In this document: piece after piece, positions 25,275-33,523 of the stretch | Numbering within the stretch: the stretch's first letter is position 1 | Layout of the letters: every line of letters begins with the position of its first letter | DNA from: JAIYDQ01 sp034408855 | Lineage (GTDB): Bacteria > Planctomycetota > Planctomycetia > Pirellulales > Pirellulaceae | Reading direction: 5' to 3' | Assembly (NCBI GenBank): GCA_034408855.1 | Contig: JAWXCK010000131.1 | Span: forward strand, 1 to 39,145 | DNA: 39,145 nt | Notes under the pieces: model-generated | The model's database searches: none | What the model saw: the letters and a program-made list of their open reading frames with translations, nothing else | Told to the model about the DNA's origin: nothing | Program-made: the position numbers and the translations under genes

Positions 25275-26243
25275 TTAAGAAGTTTCAATGACGATACGGC
25301 ATTTGATCGAGTTGGCGATGAAACACTGTTCATGGGCCGCTTGATGAAGGGCTTCAATCGCCGTAAGATCGGGACTATCAGCCGCCCATTCGATGCGTGG
25401 CCGAAGGGTTATTTGATGGATCCAAGGAATCTTGCGAAAGCTCTTTTTCATCAGGCCTATCGCCTTGTCTTCGTAACGATTGACCGTCCAACCTTGCTTC
25501 GAGGCGAGCCAAAGAAAGGTCAGCATGTGACAGCTTGATGCCGCAGCCACCAGCGCTTCCTCCGGATCGATAGCGTGTTCGCTGGACCACGGAGACGGCA
25601 CGACATGTGGCGATGGCGAAGCAGGCACGCTGATCCCGCCATCGAACGACCAGACATGCTCGCGAGAATATTTTCCATGCAAGAAATCGGGACCTCGATT
25701 CTCCCAAACGATCGTCAAGCTATACTCGGGCGACGGTTTGTTCGTTGTCGGTCGATTGGCTAAAAGCACCGCTCGCTTTTCTGCGATGAAAGTCAAATGA
25801 TGATCGACATGCCGCACGCATTTTTCTACAAGATCGCGAACAGTACATAAACCTGTTTCCGAATGAATGCCCGTTCGTAGCCAAGCTTCGTCGGATTGTC
25901 GTCGCAGGATTCGAGCCGTACGCCGCCGAAGGATACTCATCAATTCGATTTCTTCATCGAGATCCTGTTCCTGGAACTGAAGCCGCTCGGGATACGGTCG
26001 CTCGTCGACGCCCATCAATAGCGGCTTATCGAGCGCCAACGTCCTTTCGATGCGATCCGCGTGATAGATATCGGTATCCGTGAGATGGCAAACGACTTCA
26101 AGAATGCTCCATTTTCCTTCGATAGGACGCTGTTTGAGTTCGTCTGTCGTCAGTCCTTCCACGGCTAGACGAACGCGGGTCGCCCCCTGTTCGAAAGCGT
26201 CGATCAGTTGCGAGATTGTCGACGATGGATCGTCCATTTGCAT
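25275..26243 (-). CDS. DinB-like / OsmC-like fusion protein
   Basis: A 322-aa cytosolic protein with two recognisable domains. The first ~160 residues are DinB-like: a four-helix bundle with WSILEVVCHLTDTDIYHADR, MSILRRRTARILRR and CVRHVDHHLTFIAEKR, which supply the three histidines expected for a metal site. The rest is OsmC-like (from about residue 175): HVWSFDGGISVPASPSPHVVPSPW, then ALVAAASSCHMLTFLWLASK with the first catalytic cysteine, and HEQCFIANSIKCRIVIE with the second. OsmC proteins reduce organic hydroperoxides. DinB relatives include thiol-dependent transferases, so the fusion suggests thiol chemistry. I chose the ATG at 26243 (AAGGCGAG upstream); an ATG at 26273 would add ten residues. 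Sulfatase follows after 16 bp. Confidence 0.85.
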   Translation of the reverse strand: MQMDDPSSTISQLIDAFEQGATRVRLAVEGLTTDELKQRPIEGKWSILEVVCHLTDTDIYHADRIERTLALDKPLLMGVDERPYPERLQFQEQDLDEEIELMSILRRRTARILRRQSDEAWLRTGIHSETGLCTVRDLVEKCVRHVDHHLTFIAEKRAVLLANRPTTNKPSPEYSLTIVWENRGPDFLHGKYSREHVWSFDGGISVPASPSPHVVPSPWSSEHAIDPEEALVAAASSCHMLTFLWLASKQGWTVNRYEDKAIGLMKKSFRKIPWIHQITLRPRIEWAADSPDLTAIEALHQAAHEQCFIANSIKCRIVIETS

Positions 26244-26294
26244 GGTTACTCGCCTTGGTAGTGGTCGAGGCATGGAGTGATTTGGTTTGAAAAC

Positions 26295-27698
26295 CTACTC
26301 AGGCAATGGTCGACCTTTGGTTTCCGGGAGGAAGTACAAGGCGACCAGACCTATGGCAAAGGCGATTGTCATATAACTTCCAGCATCGCGAAAGGCGTCG
26401 ATGCGCTCGGTTGAAGTACTCGCCGACTTCGCGAGATAGGCTTGCAAGGCACCGATCGTGAATGGCCCAGTCGCTGCAATGTATCGACCAACGTTGTAGC
26501 AAAAACTGATACCCGTGCTCCGCAATCGCAACGGAAAGAGCTCGGGCAAATAAATCGCGAAGCCTGCGAACAGAGCTAATTGGAAGAAGCCCATGAAGAA
26601 ACTCATCCAGATCGTCGAGGTACCGCTAAAAAATTGAAAGTACAAAACAGTAGCGATTGCTGCTGCGAAAATACCGAGCACAAAGGCGGGCTTCCGACCC
26701 AGTTGTTGAGCAACCCACGTGAAGCTTAGCATCCCGAAAAAGGCACCTGTGTTCTGAATGATGGAATTGATTCCGATCCAGTATGCTTGCGCCCCTTTGA
26801 TTTCTTGGTCGGACATCCCTTTTGCCGAAAGAGACTGTCCAATGACGTCACGAACTAAGTCGGGGGCGAAGAAACCAATCCCCCAAACGCCAACTACACC
26901 CGCCACACACAGCATCATTCCGGCCAACGCATTGCGAGATAGAGTCGGGTCGCGAAATAAAGAGCTATAGGAGCCAAGCTTCACGCCGCTTAATTTTCCT
27001 GCTTCGCGGGCGGCTACCCATTTCTCGGGTTCCTTGAGCCGCATGGCAATCAAGACGCAAAGGAAGGCTGGGATCGCACCGACCAAGAACATGACTTTCC
27101 ATCCCCAATCTTTTTGGATCGAGCCCGAAGTCACCATCCCGCCGACGACCATACTCGTCGCGCCGGCAGCAATGTTGCCAAGGGCCGACAATGCTTGAAG
27201 CAGTCCGAGCGCTGGTGTTCGCGAACGCTCTGGAAGAGTGTCGGCGACCAGCGCGACGGCCAATCCGAAGACACCGCCGACACCCAAGCCAGTGATGAAG
27301 CGAAAAATCGCAAAGTCGATCCAGCCTTGCGAGAATGCCGAAAGTCCGGTGCAAACGGAGTAGAGAAGGACGGTGACAGTTAACATCTTTGCTCGACCAT
27401 AGCGATCACCTAAAGGACCGAAAATCAAGCCGCCGGTCGCCCATCCAATCATAAAGATCGAAGTCGCATATCCACCAAATGTTTTGACGAGCACAGTCAG
27501 GTCTTGGTCGGCGATACTCATCGACTTTGGCAGCAAGGATTCCAAGGCATTGCCGCGAGCCAAAATGAAAATCTGCTGATCTAAGCAGTCGAAGACCCAG
27601 GCACTTGCGGCCATTGCAAAGACAAACCAGTGATAACCCGTGAGGCCTTGCCACCATTTTTTTGAGACTGCTTTTTCAGACATTGATGGAGCTTTCAT
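26295..27698 (-). CDS. MFS transporter, sugar/organic-acid type
   Basis: A 467-aa inner-membrane protein with about 12 membrane segments. Major-facilitator signatures are visible: WATGGLIFGPLGDRYGRAKML between helices 2 and 3 (the conserved G-x3-D-R-x-G-R), FRFITGLGVGGVFGLAVALVADTLPERSR, and the second-half counterpart FAIYLPELFPLRLRSTGISFCYNVGR. The pattern resembles the aromatic-acid/sialic-acid/sugar symporters. The substrate cannot be assigned. It is separated from the DinB-OsmC gene by only 50 bp on the same strand and from pgi by 118 bp, so it may or may not be co-transcribed with them. No Shine-Dalgarno is seen at the ATG; a second ATG five codons later is possible. Confidence 0.9.
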   Translation of the reverse strand: MKAPSMSEKAVSKKWWQGLTGYHWFVFAMAASAWVFDCLDQQIFILARGNALESLLPKSMSIADQDLTVLVKTFGGYATSIFMIGWATGGLIFGPLGDRYGRAKMLTVTVLLYSVCTGLSAFSQGWIDFAIFRFITGLGVGGVFGLAVALVADTLPERSRTPALGLLQALSALGNIAAGATSMVVGGMVTSGSIQKDWGWKVMFLVGAIPAFLCVLIAMRLKEPEKWVAAREAGKLSGVKLGSYSSLFRDPTLSRNALAGMMLCVAGVVGVWGIGFFAPDLVRDVIGQSLSAKGMSDQEIKGAQAYWIGINSIIQNTGAFFGMLSFTWVAQQLGRKPAFVLGIFAAAIATVLYFQFFSGTSTIWMSFFMGFFQLALFAGFAIYLPELFPLRLRSTGISFCYNVGRYIAATGPFTIGALQAYLAKSASTSTERIDAFRDAGSYMTIAFAIGLVALYFLPETKGRPLPE

Positions 27699-27816
27699 AG
27701 TTGGTTTAGGTGGGCTGTGCCGTGAATTGAAGTTGGCGATTATAGCCTAAAACGAGCCCCGTCGTCGCCCTATCGAACATCGCGTCGTCTGTTTACACGT
27801 TCCCAGGCGAAGCCTT

Positions 27817-29259
27817 CTATTTTCTCCCCAATAGTCGATTCATGTTTTTCTTATACGACTCGACGCCGGGCTGACCGTAGGGATTGATTCCCATAAGCCG
27901 CCCTTCAACGTTCGTTGCAATCATCAGCATTTGGAAAAGCTGGCCTAAATGCAACTCGTCAACGCGAGGAAGGAAAAGGTTCGTCGAAGGGCGACCGTCG
28001 GACATCAGCGCCTCATTCGTTCCTTGAATCGCCGCTCGCATCACCTCGGGTAAAGTTTTATCGGCGATCTCATTCAACGAGTCATAATCGCTCTTGCGCG
28101 AGCCAATCGCTAAATCGTCAAAGCGATAGTCGTCGACGATAATGTTGTTAAAGACCTTGTCGCGTTTGCCTTGTTGATGCTGCTGGTGTCGCGAGTGAAG
28201 ATCGCGAGTATTGACGGTCGTCAACGGAGTAAACCCAAGTTCATTCTTGCCGAGACTTTCCGCCGACAATTGGTCATACCAAAGCCCGACGCTTTCCAAA
28301 GCTTTATTCCAGACGCTCATCACGCGAATGTTGATCCCACGCTGCTTTTCTAGCAAGTGATTGACGGCGACATACTGCAAAATAATATTCTCTTCGGCAG
28401 GCTTTTTCTCGAAGTGATCGTTCATCGCGACCGCGCCTTGCAGCAATTCGATTACGTTGATGCCGAGCATCGCGGCTGGAACAAGTCCGACGGCGGATAA
28501 AATCGAGCATCGTCCGCCAACACCGTCCGGAACGGGAAACATCTCGCTGCATCCAAGCTCGTTTGCCATCTTGTGAAGCTTGCCGCCTTCGCCTGTCACC
28601 GGCACCAGCAGCTCGCTTACCTTCGCTCGATCACCACCACAGCTTTTTTCGAGGGCCGCTAAAAACTGACGAAAGGCAGCGGCAGTTTCCAGTGTGCCAC
28701 CGCTCTTGCTGATCACGACTAACCCCCAACGATCGGTTTCGTTCTTGGCTGGCTTGCCTTCATTTGCACCGAGCAAATGCAACAAGCCTTGCGTCGCATC
28801 GTTATCGACATTGTTTCCTTCGAAGTACATGCGAGGCTTGCTGCCGCGATCGCCGCGAGAGAGCTCATTCCAGTAAGGTTGACAGCAACCTTCCATCAAT
28901 GCCCGGGCTCCCATGTACGAGCCGCCAATGCCCAAGACAACCACGCGATCGACGGCTGCATGCATCCGATTCGCGACCTTGAACAATCGACCCAGTTCGC
29001 TTCCCTGTCGATCGCTTTCATATTCGGTCAACAGTCGTCCTGGCAGAGTATAGAAACCGACATCGAGCGGCTGCATCGCTTCGGGCGTCGGAATTTTTCC
29101 GGCCAGCATCTCCAACTCGGGGCCCACCATCGCATCGCGAACCGATTCCAATTCCTTAGCCAGTTTTAGAACATCCGACTTGGCTACCCCATGTTGTTCT
29201 ATAAAGGAACCTGACATATCAAAACGGAGCGGTTCAAGAGTATTGCGTCGAAGTTTCAT
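27817..29259 (-). CDS. pgi: Glucose-6-phosphate isomerase
   Basis: Interconverts glucose-6-phosphate and fructose-6-phosphate in the cytosol (glycolysis and gluconeogenesis). The 480-aa product begins at the chosen ATG (29259), giving MKLRRNTLEPLRFDMSG. Family features are VVLGIGGSYMGARALMEG, VVISKSGGTLETAAAFRQFL, VTGEGGKLHKMANE, GGRCSILSAVGLVPAAMLGI, VWNKALESVGLWYDQL and ESLGKNELGFTPLTTVNTRDLHSRHQQ, and the C-terminal NPYGQPGVESYKKNMNRLLG. The frame extends to 29307, but the added 16 residues are not family-like. No Shine-Dalgarno is seen. It is a standalone housekeeping gene. Confidence 0.96.
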   Translation of the reverse strand: MKLRRNTLEPLRFDMSGSFIEQHGVAKSDVLKLAKELESVRDAMVGPELEMLAGKIPTPEAMQPLDVGFYTLPGRLLTEYESDRQGSELGRLFKVANRMHAAVDRVVVLGIGGSYMGARALMEGCCQPYWNELSRGDRGSKPRMYFEGNNVDNDATQGLLHLLGANEGKPAKNETDRWGLVVISKSGGTLETAAAFRQFLAALEKSCGGDRAKVSELLVPVTGEGGKLHKMANELGCSEMFPVPDGVGGRCSILSAVGLVPAAMLGINVIELLQGAVAMNDHFEKKPAEENIILQYVAVNHLLEKQRGINIRVMSVWNKALESVGLWYDQLSAESLGKNELGFTPLTTVNTRDLHSRHQQHQQGKRDKVFNNIIVDDYRFDDLAIGSRKSDYDSLNEIADKTLPEVMRAAIQGTNEALMSDGRPSTNLFLPRVDELHLGQLFQMLMIATNVEGRLMGINPYGQPGVESYKKNMNRLLGRK

Positions 29260-29376
29260 AGTTTTATAAGGCCTTGTTGTAGTTGGCATTTTCAGTAGAC
29301 GTCCCATGAAGATATCACGGAGTATTTGGTCTGAACATTACAGACTAAGCTGGCATCCCGATTTCGGACGCAGCGT

Positions 29377-29829
29377 TCACACCACGACTTTCAATCCAGC
29401 CGCCGTCGCCAGCCGCCGCTGGTTTGCGTCGAAGGTCAGAAACTCTGTCTGGCCGAGATGCAAGGCAGTCGCGATATGAAGAATGTCGGTCAGCCGATGA
29501 CCGCCGCTTGCGGTAAAGCGTGTACTCAAGTCTTCGGCCAACTGATGCACCACGGCCCAGTCGACCGGGCAGGGCTTTAGCACGTCGGTGCGTAAGTCCG
29601 AATCTAGATCTCGCAACAATTGCACAGCTTCGTCGGGACCAAAGCCTTTCGTCTTATCGACCGATCGCAGCTTCACTTGCAAGCGTGTCGATTGCCGGAA
29701 CTCCAAGAGCAAAAAGGCTGACACTGGCAACGGTCCGCTTCGATTGTTCATCCATCCGATTGCCTTAGGCGAATGAACCTGTTGACGATAAAGTGAGCAT
29801 AGGAATGACGTGTCCGGAAAACAGTTCAT
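29377..29829 (-). CDS. PIN-domain toxin, VapC-like ribonuclease
   Basis: A 150-aa PIN-domain protein, the toxin of a type II toxin-antitoxin pair; VapC-type enzymes cleave tRNA or other RNA when free of their antitoxin. The four acidic residues of the PIN site are present: Asp6 (FPDTSFLCSL), Glu43 (LLLEFRQS), Asp115 (GHRLTDILHIATALH) and Asp134 (FLTFDANQRRLA). The length is typical. Its ATG overlaps the antitoxin's stop codon in an ATGA arrangement (29826-29829), so translation is coupled. Both genes are transcribed from the promoter described at 30086-30121. Confidence 0.93.
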   Translation of the reverse strand: MNCFPDTSFLCSLYRQQVHSPKAIGWMNNRSGPLPVSAFLLLEFRQSTRLQVKLRSVDKTKGFGPDEAVQLLRDLDSDLRTDVLKPCPVDWAVVHQLAEDLSTRFTASGGHRLTDILHIATALHLGQTEFLTFDANQRRLATAAGLKVVV

Positions 29830-30083
29830 CCCTCTTCGCCTTCAAGCTCCATCGCTCGCATCTCAGCAACTTCGGCTTCAGAGAAAACCCTGTCGCCCCA
29901 GATGGCTTTCTGACGAGCTGCGAAATCGGGATAGTTTATCTTCCCAGAACTCCCGTGCCGTACGCCGGTAAGCCAAGCAACTGGCTTACCTCGTTTCTCG
30001 ATGCAAATCTCCTCGCCTTCGCTCAGCCAAGCTTCGAGCATCGCAAAATTGTTTCTCAGATCACGAACTGTTGCAGTTTTCAT
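29826..30083 (-). CDS. Antitoxin of a Phd/YefM-like type
   Basis: An 85-aa antitoxin. The N-terminus (KTATVRDLRNNFAMLEAWLSEGEEICIEKRGKPVAWL) has the pattern of Phd/YefM antitoxins, which dimerise and bind the operator of their own operon. The C-terminal part is acidic and probably disordered until it binds the toxin (FSEAEVAEMRAMELEGEEG). It neutralises the downstream PIN toxin, whose start codon overlaps its stop. The likely transcription start is only about 3 bases before the ATG, so its mRNA would be nearly leaderless. Confidence 0.9.
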   Translation of the reverse strand: MKTATVRDLRNNFAMLEAWLSEGEEICIEKRGKPVAWLTGVRHGSSGKINYPDFAARQKAIWGDRVFSEAEVAEMRAMELEGEEG

Positions 30084-30085
30084 TA

Positions 30086-30121
30086 TGTGGACATTTTAAG
30101 TCCACAATTTACTTTTGTCAA
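30086..30121 (-). promoter_or_regulatory. Toxin-antitoxin promoter with overlapping operator
   Basis: On the minus strand, TTGACA (30121-30116), a 17-bp spacer and TAAAAT (30098-30093) form a near-consensus sigma-70 promoter. A 7-bp inverted repeat, TGTGGAC (30086-30092 on the plus strand) and GTCCACA (30100-30106), brackets the -10 hexamer. This is the geometry expected for an autoregulating Phd-type antitoxin. The predicted start of transcription (about 30086) is 3 bases before the ATG at 30083. Confidence 0.65.
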
Positions 30122-30171
30122 TTTTTTTACCGGTTACCAACGGGGCCTGCCGAGATTCTAACTTAAATCGC

Positions 30172-31038
30172 CTAGACTCTCGATTCCGTTTTGAGCCAAT
30201 TTGCGACGAACGCCGCATCGTTGGGAATCTGATTCAGAAACCTCTCGAATTGAGCCACGTTTTCTTCGAGACGTACCGGTAAAAATCGCTGGACAGCTTC
30301 ATCAAAAACCTCGTTCAGACGCGACGAAGTTGGATCGAGACCGGTCACGACGGCCAGACCGCTGGGATAGGTCGGAATCGTAATGATCCGCAGATCGGGC
30401 CGATATTCACGAAGGATCGGCAGAATTTTCCAAGTGTCGCCCACCCAAAAAACCGTTTTCCGATCTCGATCGGCCGTAATCGGTGTTGCCGGTAGGACAT
30501 CATGTAATACCACAACCGTTTGTCGATGGGCAAATTTTTCGACATGGATAAAGTCTCTCAGCGTTTGATCGAACGTGTGCAAGCCATCGAGAAACGCGAA
30601 CTCGACAAAGTCGTGTCCAAGAACTTTACGCAAGTCTTGCGTCGCGAAGAATTGATCGCTGGTCATTTCGAACAGATCAACTTGTGTTTGCATTGCCCAT
30701 TGAATGCTCATTTTAGGATCAACGCCAACCGCTCGAGTTGGAGCCTTGGCGAACCGCATCGATTGACCCGTCTCGACTCCGATTTCAAGGTAGGTCGCCG
30801 GTCGCATCGCGTCATGAAACCATCGCAGCCAATCGAGATACATCGGGCCGGGCATCCGCTGCTCGGCAGCCGTACCAAATCCCAAGTTCACTTTTGAAAG
30901 CGTCGTATGAAGTTCTTGTGCGCCAGGAAAATCTGGTGCCGTTCGTAACACTTGATCGCAAACTAAGGTCGCTTGAAAGTAATTTCCGTCGGCGAGATAC
31001 TGCCGAGCTCGGACGAGTTCTTGTTCGGCGGAAATCAT
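30172..31038 (-). CDS. Class I SAM-dependent methyltransferase-like protein
   Basis: A 288-aa cytosolic protein. The first ~55 residues form a TPR-like helical pair (ARQYLADGNYFQATLVCDQVLRTAPDFPGAQEL). A Rossmann methyltransferase domain of the Methyltransf_24-like type follows: TYLEIGVETGQSM (SAM-binding glycine loop), RAVGVDPKM, FVEFAFLDGLHTFDQTLRDF and TVVVLHDVLP. These features are shared with methyltransferases found in glycan-modifying and cephalosporin-hydroxylase-like families. The acceptor is unknown. It lies 44 bp after the EF-G stop and could be read from the same transcript, although a functional link is not obvious. No Shine-Dalgarno is seen at the ATG. Confidence 0.85.
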   Translation of the reverse strand: MISAEQELVRARQYLADGNYFQATLVCDQVLRTAPDFPGAQELHTTLSKVNLGFGTAAEQRMPGPMYLDWLRWFHDAMRPATYLEIGVETGQSMRFAKAPTRAVGVDPKMSIQWAMQTQVDLFEMTSDQFFATQDLRKVLGHDFVEFAFLDGLHTFDQTLRDFIHVEKFAHRQTVVVLHDVLPATPITADRDRKTVFWVGDTWKILPILREYRPDLRIITIPTYPSGLAVVTGLDPTSSRLNEVFDEAVQRFLPVRLEENVAQFERFLNQIPNDAAFVANWLKTESRV

Positions 31039-31082
31039 TGACGATGCGGATCCTCTGAGCGAGAGTATTTTTCAACTCAAGG

Positions 31083-33170
31083 CTACTTGCCTTCGCTTTG
31101 TTGCTTCTTGCGTTCAGCGATAATGTCGTCTTGAATATTGCGAGGTACCGCACGATAGACGGCTAGTTCCATCGTAAAGGTCCCTTGACCTTTGGTCATA
31201 CTCCGGAGATCCGTTGCATAACCGAAGGTTTCAGACAAAGGTACTTCGGCGATGATGTACGAGACGTTATCGCGAGTGTCAGTCGATTGAATGATACCTC
31301 GTCGGCGAGTCACGTCTCCGACAACATCGCCTTGATACAATTCCGGGCACTCAATTTCGCACTTCATGATCGGCTCCAACAACATCGGCTTGGATGCCCG
31401 AATCGTTTCGCGGAAGCAATCGCAAGCGGCGATATAGAACGCTCGTTCGCTCGAGTCGACGTCGTGATAGCTTCCGTCCATCAATTCCATTCGCACACCG
31501 ACGACAGGGTAGTCAGCCAAGGGGCCTTTGTTGACCGAGTCACGGAACCCTTTTTCGACCGGTGGAATAAACTGCTTAGGAATACGACCGCCGGTTACGG
31601 AATCTTCGAATTCGAAGAGGACTTCGCCTTCGGTCGAGATCGGTGTCATCTTTCCGACAATGTGAGCGAACTGGCCGGATCCACCCGTTTGTTTCTTGTG
31701 CTTGTAGTTAAAATCGACGGGTTCGCCCGGTGCTTCGCGGTAACTAACGCGCGGTGCCCCGACCTTTACGTCGACATCGTATTCACGGCGCATGCGTTCG
31801 ACGTAGATATCCAAGTGCAATTCACCCATCCCGCAGATGATCGTTTCATTGGTCTCTTCATCGTTGAAGACACGGAAGGTCGGATCTTCTTTGCGGAAAC
31901 GATTGAGGGCTTTCCCCATTTTGTCGAAGTCGGCACGGCTGGCCGGCGTTACCGCGACTTTGATAACCGGCTCGGGAACGAACATGCTTTCAAGCGAGCA
32001 GTAATCGCGGACGGGGCAGAACGTTTCGCCAGTCGCGCAATCGATACCGATAATCGCTACGATATCGCCAGCTTCCGCCGATTCGATTTCTTCGCGTTTG
32101 TCGGCATGCATTCGAACGATACGGCTAAAGCGTTGCTTATTGCCCGTTCGTTGATTGATATACATTTCACCTTTGGTCGCTTTGCCTTGATAGACGCGCA
32201 TGAATGTCAACTGTCCAAACGGATCTTCGACAATTTTGAACGCCATGCCGACGAAAGGTAGTCCGTTATCTGCCTTGAGTTCAACCTTTTCATTTTCGTT
32301 GCCAACCTTACGAGCTTTAATTTCTCGTTCGAGCGGGCTTGGCAAGTATTGCGTAACGGCGTCGAGCAACAATTGAACACCTTTGTTCTTATAGGCCGAG
32401 CCACAGAAGACCGGCGTAATGCGATGCGATTGCGTGGCATCTTTGCAAACTTTGTAGACAAGTTCATCGGGCACTTGCTCTTCGCTCAGTAACAACTCCA
32501 TCATTTCATCGGAGTACATCGATAGACTTTCGAGCATCGATTGGCGATACTCGGCAGCCTTTTCTTGATACGCGGCTGGGATTTCTTCGAGACGGACATC
32601 TTCACCTTTGGGGCCATCGAAATAGGCCGCCTTCATCGTAATCAAGTCGATTACGCCTTCGAAGGTTTCGCCAGCCCCGATTGGAATCTGCATCATCACC
32701 GCATCAGAATTGAGCTTTTCCCTAATCATCTTGGTGACGCGATAAGCATCGGCACCAGTACGGTCCATCTTGTTGATGAACGCGAGACGAGGAACACCGT
32801 AACGCCGCATTTGGCGGTCGACGGTCAACGATTGGCTTTGCACGCCACCGACGCTACAGAGAACAAGGACAGCTCCGTCCAGAACGCGGAGCGATCGTTC
32901 GACTTCGATCGTAAAGTCAACGTGGCCGGGCGTGTCGATCAGATTGATCGTAAAATCATCCCATTGCAGCGACGTTGCCGCACTCGTAATCGTGATGCCG
33001 CGCTCTTTTTCGAGTTCCATATAATCCATCGTCGCGCCGTCACCGCCGCCCTTGACCTCTTCGATCTTGTGGATTCGGCCAGCATAGAAAAGTACACGCT
33101 CGCTGAGGGTCGTTTTGCCCGAGTCGATGTGAGCGCTGATGCCGATGTTACGAAGTTTCGTGAGGTCCAT
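31083..33170 (-). CDS. fusA: Elongation factor G, mitochondrial-like (spdEFG1 type)
   Basis: A 695-aa translational GTPase that moves tRNAs and mRNA through the ribosome. All G-domain motifs are present: AHIDSGKTT (P-loop), RGITITSAAT (switch I region), DTPGHVDF and NKMDRTGAD. Domains II-V follow, including GMGELHLDIYVERMRREY and the C-terminal PLSETFGYATDLRSMTKGQGTFTMEL. The P-loop motif AHIDSGKTT (rather than AHIDAGKTT) and MDYMELEKERGIT resemble mitochondrial EF-G1 and the 'spd' class described for spirochaetes, planctomycetes and delta-proteobacteria. Other EF-G copies are therefore likely elsewhere in the genome. The ATG lacks a good Shine-Dalgarno. No rpsL, rpsG or tuf gene is adjacent. 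Confidence 0.96.
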   Translation of the reverse strand: MDLTKLRNIGISAHIDSGKTTLSERVLFYAGRIHKIEEVKGGGDGATMDYMELEKERGITITSAATSLQWDDFTINLIDTPGHVDFTIEVERSLRVLDGAVLVLCSVGGVQSQSLTVDRQMRRYGVPRLAFINKMDRTGADAYRVTKMIREKLNSDAVMMQIPIGAGETFEGVIDLITMKAAYFDGPKGEDVRLEEIPAAYQEKAAEYRQSMLESLSMYSDEMMELLLSEEQVPDELVYKVCKDATQSHRITPVFCGSAYKNKGVQLLLDAVTQYLPSPLEREIKARKVGNENEKVELKADNGLPFVGMAFKIVEDPFGQLTFMRVYQGKATKGEMYINQRTGNKQRFSRIVRMHADKREEIESAEAGDIVAIIGIDCATGETFCPVRDYCSLESMFVPEPVIKVAVTPASRADFDKMGKALNRFRKEDPTFRVFNDEETNETIICGMGELHLDIYVERMRREYDVDVKVGAPRVSYREAPGEPVDFNYKHKKQTGGSGQFAHIVGKMTPISTEGEVLFEFEDSVTGGRIPKQFIPPVEKGFRDSVNKGPLADYPVVGVRMELMDGSYHDVDSSERAFYIAACDCFRETIRASKPMLLEPIMKCEIECPELYQGDVVGDVTRRRGIIQSTDTRDNVSYIIAEVPLSETFGYATDLRSMTKGQGTFTMELAVYRAVPRNIQDDIIAERKKQQSEGK

Positions 33171-33523
33171 GCTAAGCTATACCTGGGAGAGTTACTCGGA
33201 GGGTCGACTCCGACAAAAGGGAACGGGAACGGAAAGGTCAACGCAAAACGTAAACCATTAAGCCGAAAAAGTTTACAGAAAATTCGAACTTTGAAAAAGT
33301 CCAAATAGAAAGACACTTCATCAAGTTCCAATGTTCGACTTGATACAAAGCTAGTCTCTCGCGTACACTTGAGTACGTTTGCCTTGGATTGACTATCAGC
33401 CGAAGTGCTTTAGCACCCGGTTTGTTCGAATCGTAAGGAAACCGGACTTACTTTTCTAATTTCTTTGTGGCGCGCTTTGAGTTGCAGCAAGACTCGCATA
33501 AATCCAGTTTAACGGGAGAATGA
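33171..33523. other. 353-bp divergent intergenic region
   Basis: This gap separates EF-G (minus) from the metalloprotease gene (plus) and must hold both promoters, but I cannot assign one with confidence. It contains small hairpins: CGGAG/CTCCG near 33199-33213, CGTAC-acttga-GTACG (33362-33377), GTGCT/AGCAC (33405-33416) and CCGGTTT/AAACCGG (33417-33445). No coding frame with convincing features is seen. A GGGAG box lies just before the GTG start at 33524. Confidence 0.6.

Noticed and set aside
31185..32261. Long 358-codon frame antisense to EF-G
   Set aside because: The EF-G protein on the other strand is unambiguous; the antisense frame is a codon-bias shadow with no recognisable domain.
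32541..33308. 255-codon frame antisense to the start of EF-G and its upstream region
   Set aside because: It overlaps the well-supported EF-G N-terminus, shows no domain and ends in the low-complexity leader; a shadow.
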